Assembly: GCF_028640845.1 (NCBI RefSeq)
Contig: NC_080540.1
Location: 265,021,958 to 265,085,957 of the forward strand
DNA length: 64,000 bases
DNA from: Ahaetulla prasina
Lineage: Eukaryota; Chordata; Lepidosauria; Squamata; Colubridae
Direction: 5' to 3'
Shown here: piece by piece, positions 57,530 to 64,000 of the stretch
How positions within the stretch are numbered: position 1 is the stretch's first letter
Layout of the letters: the number at the start of each line of letters is the position of its first letter
Position numbers and translations under genes: made by a program
The notes under the pieces: model-generated
Databases searched by the model: none
Seen by the model: only the letters and a program-made list of their open reading frames with translations
Told to the model about the DNA's origin: nothing

Positions 57530-58359
57530 TATTACAAAATGTGAAACCTACTGCCTCTACTTGCTACTAGTAGCAAATCTAATAAATTGTCTCTGCTGAA
57601 GCCTGTTGCTTTCTCTAAGGAAAATTCTATGAATATTGAAAATGCTGAATATAAAACCAGTGCATATTGAGCAAATTTTCATAAATTATGTCCTTTAAGT
57701 TGTGTTTAAACAAGATACTTATAATGAAAGTTACATAGAAAAAATACAGGCGACATTTGCATAGCAAAAACTGTATATTGGGGTAATTTTGTAACCTACA
57801 TAGAAAAAAATAACTATATTTTAATAGCTATCATTGATGTGAATTACCTTCTCACATGCAAAAAGATGACCTACAGAGACTTGTCACTATATAGGTCAAT
57901 GTATGTACCTGAAAGTGACATTCCCAAAAAATATCCTCATGAAAAAATAATTACGGATTTGTTTCTCTAGCTCCTAAACAGAGCAGCTGCTATGAACACC
58001 TGCATTAGTCTGTTAGATAGTCCCCTGATACAGACCCATTGTTGCATATATGTATTAAGTCAGCTAAGCATATAATTATTATTATAATAATAATTATTAA
58101 CTTTATACCAACTGTCAAGCAAGGTACATTTTTGTAGTGAAGTCCTTGTGATGGGTGGAAAATTCTGTGCACTTCAGAAATACATCATCATAGCTTTATT
58201 GTTCAACCCAAAGGCCTCTTAACAGCAGTAATTACTACAAACGGAATATACAGAATTATAGGAACACTTTAAGGCAACATTATAATAATTTACACCCAAG
58301 CAAACCATAGTTAGGAATAAAAGAACTTCATTTATTAAATGTGAATGTCATACTATTTT

Positions 58360-58368
<9 letters not shown>
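57530..58368. other. Unclassified DNA
   Basis: AT-rich, with no gene. Confidence 0.5.
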
Positions 58369-58426
<58 letters not shown>

Positions 58427-59893
58427 TTTCGATTTTTATACCACCCTTCTCCCGAAGGACTCAGGGCGGTGTACAGCCAAGTAAAAATACACTGTATACA
58501 AATTAAAAGAAATTTAAAAGGAACATATTATGATGGCTGAAAAATTTAAAACAATTTAAAATCTAAAAATATAAATAACCCCAATAAAATTTTAATCCAG
58601 TCCCGCTTGAATAAATAGGTGCGTTTTCAGCTCACGGCGAAAAGTCCGGAGATCAGGCACTTGACGTAAACCAGGGGGAAGTTCATTCCAAAGCGTAGGA
58701 GCTCCCATAGAGAAGGCCCTTCCCCTGGGGGCCGCCAACCGACATTGCTTGGCGGATGGCACCCTGAGAAGGCCCTCTCTGTGTGAGCATACGGGTCAGT
58801 GGGAGGCAAAAGGTAACAGCAGGCGGTCCCGTAAGTACCCGGGTCCTAAGCCATGGAGCGCTTTAAAGGTGGTAACCAAAATCTTGAAGCGCACCCGGAA
58901 GGCCACAGGGAGTCAGTGCAAACTGCGCAGGAGTGGTGTTACATGGGAGCAACGAGTGGCTCCCTTTACTACCCGCACAGCTGCATTCTGGACTAGCTGC
59001 AGCCTCCGGGTGCACTTCAAGGGCAGCCCCATGTAGAGAGCATTGCAATAATCCAAACGGGAAGTGACAAGAGCATGAGTGACCATGCATAAGGCATCCC
59101 GGTCAAGGAAGGGGCGCAACTGGCGCACCAAGCGTACTTGGTGGAAGGCCCTCTTGGAGACGGCCGCCAAATGATCGTCAAACGACAGCCGCCCATCCAA
59201 GAGGACACCCAAGTTGCGCACCCTTTCCATTGGGGCCAATAACTCGCCCCCCACAGTCAGCTGCAGCTGCAGCTGACTGTACCGGGGTGCCGGCATCCAT
59301 AGCCACTCTGTCTTGGAGGGATTGAGCTTGAGTCTGTTTCTCCCCATCCAGACCCGTACAGCTTCCAGACTTAGCACTTCGACAGCTTCGTTGGGGTGGT
59401 CCGGGGTGGAAAAGTACAGCTGCGTGTCGTCAGTGTACAGATGATAACTCACCCCGAAACCACTGATGACCTCACCCAGCAGCTTCATATAGATGTTGAA
59501 CAGGAGGGGCGAGAGAATCGACCCCTGAGGCACCCCACAAGTAAGGCGCCTCGCAGTCGACCTCTGCCCCCCTGTCAACACCGTCTGCGACCGGTCGGAG
59601 AGATAGGAGGAGAACCACCGATAAACGGTGCCTCCCACCCCCAAGCTCTCCAACCGGTGCAGCAAGATACCATAGTCAATGGTATCGAAAGCCCCTGAGA
59701 GGTCTAATAGGACCAGGGCAGAGGAACAACCTCTATCCCTGGCCCTCCAGAGGTCATCCACGAACGTGACCAAAGCTGTCTCCGTACTATATCCGGACCG
59801 GAAGCCGGACTGGAACGGGTCTAGATAGACGGCTTCATCTAGGTACCGGGGGAGCTGTCACGCAACCACACTCTCTACAACCTTCGCCAAAGG
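58369..59893 (-). mobile_element. L2 LINE, 5' truncated, reverse strand
   Basis: On the + strand it begins with a long TTTA run (58369-58427), then CCACCCTTCTCCCGAAGGAC and CAGGGCGGTGTACAGCC. It extends to the RT fingers region at about 59893 (ACAACCTTCGCCAAAGG). About 1.5 kb. Confidence 0.92.
58627..59773 (-). pseudogene. L2 ORF2 RT relic with Tyr-Thr-Asp-Asp motif
   Basis: A 286-codon open frame (59773-58913, minus) gives '[20 protein letters not shown]', '[19 protein letters not shown]', 'SYHLYTDDTQLYFSTPDHPN', 'RNRLKLNPSKTEWLW', 'RVRNLGVLLDGRLSFDDHL' and 'VTSRLDYCNALYMGLPLK', ending in a premature stop after 'LLRSLH'. The remaining C-terminus (to 58627) lies in other frames. The catalytic loop has Thr for the Ala usual in this family (YADD at 16545, 38097 and 61015); both Asp residues are kept. 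Endonuclease absent. Confidence 0.92.
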
Positions 59894-60121
59894 TTTGTAG
59901 ACAACCTTTGATTTTATAGACTTTAGTAATTAATGCATTTTCTTAACTGATATATTCATAAAGACCTCAAAATTGGAGATAATAGATATGAGTGAAATAA
60001 TAGGGGTACTCCTAATATAAAATTATTTTCAGTAAGATGATTTATGGTGGCTCATATCATGATTGGGGCAATACACAGATAATTATTGTGTCTGAATTGA
60101 TTGTGCTCTATGGAATCTGAG

Positions 60122-60355
60122 CAGGGGTGAAATCCAGCAGGTTCTGAAAGGTTCTGGAGAACTGGTAGCGGAAATTTTGAGTAGTTCAGAGAACCAGCAA
60201 ATTCCACCTCTGTCTGGCTACAGAGTGGGATGGGAATGGAGATTTGGCAGTATCTTTTCCCTGCCATGCCCACCAAGCCACACCCATCAAGCCACATCTT
60301 GCCCACCAAGCCACGCCTACAGAAATGGTAGTAAAGGATTTGGATTTCACCACTG
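60122..60355. mobile_element. hAT-type MITE with perfect 8-bp duplication
   Basis: It starts CAGGGGTGAAATCCAGCAGG and ends TGGATTTCACCACTG, flanked by AATCTGAG on both sides (60114-60121 and 60356-60363). Internal CCACCAAGCCACACC-type units are repeated three times. Confidence 0.95.
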
Positions 60356-60363
60356 AATCTGAG

Positions 60364-60788
60364 GATGTGAGTAAGGTGGCTCCAATATGGTCTTGATCAT
60401 TTGAAGGATAATCTTCTGGCTTCTTCTGCCTATGTGAGGCTGAAACAGGCTGTAGGACAGCCCCTCTTCAGGCTCTTCCTCAATTAAGCCTCTGGGGAAT
60501 CTTGTGATTGTTGCTACTTGGATATCTGTTTTTTTAATCATGAGATACATACGTAACTACAATGGTTGAATGAAAAATAATACTTGTACTACTAACTTTC
60601 ACTTAAATAGATATATTTTAATAAATGAAACAGGAAAATAATCCTCAAAATGATCTTTTGGTAACCTGTGATTACTGTACATAATCACCAATATTTGCTA
60701 ACACCTCTACTGGCAATGGATAAACTTCTTAAAGCCATCATAAAAGATCCTGACAATCCTTTCCAGCTCTTCATCTGAGTCAAGCAGA
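60364..60788. other. Unclassified DNA
   Basis: No gene or repeat is recognised. Confidence 0.5.
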
Positions 60789-61372
60789 TGCCTGCTGCGC
60801 CGGTTGGGGGGATTGGGAGTGGGAGGCACCGTTTATCGGTGGTTCTCCTCTTATCTCTCCGATCGGTCGCAGATGGTGTTGACAGGGGGGCAGAGGTCGG
60901 CTCCGAGGCGCCTCACTTGTGCGGTGCCACAAGGGTCGATCCTCTCGCAACTTCTGTTCAACATCTATATGAAGCCGCTGGGTGAGATCATCAGTGGCTT
61001 CGGTGTGAGGTACCAGCTGTACGCTGATGACACCCAGCTGTACTTTTCCACACCGGGTCACCCCAATGAAGCTATCGAAGTGCTGTCCCGGTGTTTGGAA
61101 GCCGTACGGGTCTGGATGGGGAGAAACAGGCTCAAGCTCAATCCCTCCAAGACAGAGTGGCTGTGGATGCCGGCATCCCGGTACAGTCAGCTGAGTCCAC
61201 GGCTGACTGTTGGGGGCGAGTCATTGGCCCCGATGGAGAGGGTGCGCAACTTGGGCGTCCTCCTGGATGAACGGCTGTCTTTTGAAGATCATTTGACGGC
61301 CGTCTCCAGGAGAGCTTTTTACCAGGTTCGCCTGGTGCGCCAGTTGCGCCCCTTTCTAGACCAGGATGCCCT
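60789..61372 (+). mobile_element. L2 LINE, left part (broken by an LTR element)
   Basis: A 5'-truncated L2 starting in RT (TGCCTGCTGCGCCGGTTGGG) and stopping at GACCAGGATGCCCT, where the gypsy LTR begins. The L2 resumes downstream at about 62596, but some 300 bp of L2 are missing between the two points. Confidence 0.9.
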
Positions 61373-61640
61373 TGTTGTGACCCAGGTTCCTGGACCCGGA
61401 CTCCTGGACTCGGATGATTCAGAAAGTGAGGGAGAAGACCTGGCCAGCCCTGCTTCTCTTGAGCCCTTTCCCTCCCTGGCACCCACTCAAAGGGATGGGG
61501 AGGGGCCGGCACAGCCTGATTCCATGGAGCCTCCTTCTGATTTGGCAACGCCCCAAGAACAGTTTTGGAGCGATGCAAGGTCACGTAGACGTAATCGCCG
61601 TGCGCAGCAGCGGAAGAGTTGGGACAAAGCCAAGTCATAA
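60804..61640 (+). pseudogene. L2 RT relic fused in frame to the LTR-start ORF
   Basis: The first ~190 codons are L2 RT: 'YRWFSSYLSDRSQMVLTGGQ', '[18 protein letters not shown]' (Ala for Gly in GVPQGS), 'YQLYADDTQLYFSTPGHPN', 'RNRLKLNPSKTEWLW' and 'FYQVRLVRQLRPFLDQDA'. At 61373 the frame passes without a stop into the gypsy LTR and adds about 88 residues: acidic 'GLLDSDDSESEGEDLASPAS', then Pro-rich, then basic 'WSDARSRRRNRRAQQRKS'. The join is a chance fusion created by insertion, not a designed gene, but it shows that the LTR frame is fully open. Confidence 0.88.
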
Positions 61641-61940
61641 TTGTCATGCAGTGACATCTGCAGAGACTATAAATAGGAGGCGGGACTTCCTGGTTTTTTG
61701 TCTTGGACAAAGTAATGAGTTGGCGCGAGCTAATGAATTGGCGCGAGCTAACTATTTCAATGGAGGGAAGAATATATTCGTGAGTAATTCTGGCCTTATC
61801 TATAATTTCCTCGTTATCTCCAGAAACTTGGCAGGCCTGTGGGTAGACGTGGCCAGGACATGTATCTATGTAAATAAAAGGAAAAAAGGAAGGCCTCTGA
61901 CGGACTCTTTGCTGGGGGTATTGGGGAAGGAAACAGAACA
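61373..61940 (+). mobile_element. 5' LTR of the gypsy element
   Basis: Same terminal sequence as the solo LTRs at 2547, 17168 and 18483. It contains the LTR-start ORF (to 61640), a TATA box about 25 bp after that stop, and two tandem 18-bp units TAATGA(G/A)TTGGCGCGAGC at 61713-61748. A possible poly(A) signal AATAAA lies at 61872-61877. Confidence 0.85.
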
Positions 61941-61978
61941 TTTTGTCCAAGACCTGACTAAAACATCTTCCACCAAAG

Positions 61979-62595
61979 ATGGATCAGCAGCAGGTACAGC
62001 AGCAGTTAGAGCAGCTACAAGCAGCTAATCAACAGCTCCAGCAGCAAGTGGCTCACTTGGCAGGCCAACTTGCTGCCAGGAATGTGCCTGCAGCCCCCAT
62101 CCTCCCACCTCCTCCTCGCCGCAGTGCCCGATAACCGTGCGGATAAGTTTTCTGGGCAGCCTGAGATGTTCCCGACCTTCTTGGGACAGTGCCAGCTCTA
62201 CATGGCTATGAGGCCAGAGGATTTCCCAGACGACCGGGCTAAGGTGGCCTTCGTGATTAACCTTCTTTCCGGCTCGGCTGCTCGATGGGCCACGCCCTCT
62301 TGCTCCAGGACAGCCCCTGCTGGCGGACCAACAGCGTTTTGGCAGCACCTGCGCACCATGTATGAGGACCCGTTCAATGCTGGCGGCAACCAGGCGCCTT
62401 AAGGAACTCAGTCAAGAAACGCCCCTGCAGGAGTACATCGCCGAATTTCGTCTTTTGTGCCAGGACTCTGACTGGAATGATGCAGCGCTGGTGGGCCAGC
62501 GTTCAGGAGGGACTCTCAGAGGAATTGCAAGGCGAGCTGGCCCGCGTGAGGCGCCATGGACCCTTGACAACTTGGTGCCCTTTGTCTCCGCCTCG
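61979..62595 (+). pseudogene. Ty3/gypsy gag relic, RTL/LDOC1-like
   Basis: The first ATG after the LTR (61979) opens 'MDQQQVQQQLEQLQAANQQL', a Gln/Leu heptad-like coiled coil, followed by a Pro-rich stretch and a stop at about 62134. In another frame the gag core continues with 'DKFSGQPEMFPTFLGQCQLY', 'FPDDRAKVAFVINLLSGSAA' and 'FWQHLRTMYEDPF'. A further shift gives 'ELSQETPLQEYIAEFRLLCQ'. This order (coiled coil, PEMF..FL.QC, FP.D..KV.F....L.G.A..W) is that of Ty3/gypsy gag capsid and of the mammalian genes derived from it (RTL/LDOC1/PEG10). At least three breaks and no zinc knuckle: not functional. Confidence 0.88.
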
Positions 62596-63108
<513 letters not shown>

Positions 63109-63204
63109 AAGTAAAGAAGTTAAACTAATAAGAACTCATTTCGGGGATAGAAAAAGATGGAAGTCACATGGTATCAAGCCAAAAAGCATGGTGGTTGGGG
63201 TAAG

Positions 63205-63820
63205 ATAGTTTTTGGAGTCCTAGTGGACAATCCCTTAAATATGAGCCAAGAGTTGGTTGCAGCTGCCAAAAAAGATAACACATTAACAGAGGGATAGAAC
63301 CAAGACCATATGAAGTATTAATGCCACTTTATAATGCCTTGGTAAGACCACACTTAGAATATTACATCCAGTTTTGGTTGCTTTGATATAAAAAAGATGT
63401 TGCGACTCTAGAAAAGGTGCAACAAAGATGACTGGGGGACTGGAAGCTAAAACATATGAAGAAGGGTTGCAGGAATTGGGTATGTCTAGTTCAATGAAAA
63501 GAAAGGAGTGATATGATAGCAATGTTCCAATTCTAAGAGGCAGCCAAAAAGAAGAGGAGGTCAACCTATTCTCCAAAGCAATGGATGGAAACTAATCAAG
63601 GAGCAGAGCAACCTAGAATTAAGGAGAAATTTCCTGAAAGTGACAACAATTAATCAGTGGAATAACTTCCTTCCAGAAGTTTTGGGGGCTCCAACACTGG
63701 AGGTTTTTGAGAAGAGATTGGACAACCATTTGTCTGACATGTATAGGGTTTCTTGCTTGAGCAGGGGATTGGACTAGAAGACCGCCAAGGTCCTTTCCAA
63801 CTCTATTATTCTGTTATTCT
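63205..63820 (+). mobile_element. CR1 LINE 3' fragment
   Basis: It runs from the ORF2 thumb region (GGAGTCCTAGTGGACAATCC) through CACACTTAGAATATTACATC ('HLEYYIQFW') and CTAGAATTAAGGAGAAATTT ('LELRRNFL') to the tail GGGGATTGGACTAGAAGACC with two ATTCT units. Many small deletions; no intact frame. Its end lies 180 bp before the window edge. Confidence 0.92.
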
Positions 63821-64000
63821 CTTGAGTAGCTTGTTAGGCATAATGCCTAGTGTCATATTGTAGCCAAATCTCTTTCTTGTGCTTCTGAATGTTGCTTAAT
63901 AACTGTTTCAAAGTTTTGAATATTATAATATAGTGATACTAATGGCACATTCAATAAATACTATATGAATACTTCCCAAAAAAGCTATAATCATGAGTTT

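Larger units (their letters stand above)
61373..62595 (+). mobile_element. Ty3/gypsy-type LTR retrotransposon fragment (5' LTR plus partial gag)
   Basis: LTR 61373-61940 (568 bp, TGTTGTGACCC...AAACAGAACA) with an ACTATAAATAGG box at about 61668. A short leader follows, then gag from 61979. The element ends abruptly near 62595, where L2 sequence resumes; no pol, no 3' LTR and no target duplication are seen. I could not identify a tRNA primer site after the LTR (TTTTGTCCAAGACC). Confidence 0.88.

Noticed and set aside
60804..61640. 278-codon ORF as a possible fusion gene
   Set aside because: The first part is L2 RT lacking its N-terminus and the rest is LTR. The fusion follows from the insertion, and there is no promoter or start for it.
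61138..61950. 270-codon reverse ORF
   Set aside because: It is antisense to the L2 RT and the gypsy LTR, crosses an insertion boundary and has no family features.

Overview
The window looks like intergenic or intronic DNA from a squamate reptile, most likely a snake. I found no host protein-coding exon, rRNA gene or functional tRNA gene. The background is AT-rich and full of stop codons. Every recognisable coding stretch is a retroelement or transposase relic. The snake inference rests on the repeat mix: BovB/RTE and L2 LINEs, CR1 copies ending in an ATTCT pentanucleotide run (the CR1-linked AATAG microsatellite reported from snake genomes), tRNA-derived squamate SINEs, a long GATA/TATC block of the Bkm type, Penelope-like elements and hAT MITEs.

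Layout: 1-14.7 kb is mostly unclassified DNA holding a solo LTR inserted in a SINE (2547-3145), two BovB fragments, a Tc1-like transposase relic, a Rex/CR1-like LINE tail, SINEs, a MITE and CR1 tails. At 14.74-18.20 kb is a three-level nest: a CR1 tail split by an L2, which is itself split by a solo LTR. A hAT MITE and a second solo LTR with a perfect 5-bp target duplication follow at 18.3-19.0 kb. Between 19 and 34 kb are SINEs, MITEs, a BovB inserted in a Rex/CR1-like LINE tail (22.7-23.4 kb), a CR1 with a long reverse-transcriptase ORF (25.8-28.0 kb) whose 3' end adjoins a SINE split by another LINE, an L2 abutting a Penelope-like element (29.2-30.6 kb), and the GATA block. The most complete L2, with a CpG/GGC-rich 5' region, spans 34.5-39.1 kb. 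A long Rex/CR1-like LINE occupies 43.6-47.4 kb; its AT-rich tail contains a Penelope-like element with inverted termini. At 58.4-63.8 kb come a reverse-strand L2, a hAT MITE, an L2 interrupted by a Ty3/gypsy LTR plus gag, and a final CR1.

The 'genes' are remains of autonomous elements (CR1, L2, Rex/CR1-like, BovB, Penelope-like, Ty3/gypsy, Tc1) and the non-autonomous repeats they or their relatives mobilise. No copy is fully intact: all ORFs carry frameshifts, stops or 5' truncation. I found no convincing undescribed system. The observation I would follow first is that all four LTRs start with TGTTGTG and keep an open reading frame from base 2, encoding an acidic then basic tail. This suggests that Pol of this family reads into its 3' LTR.
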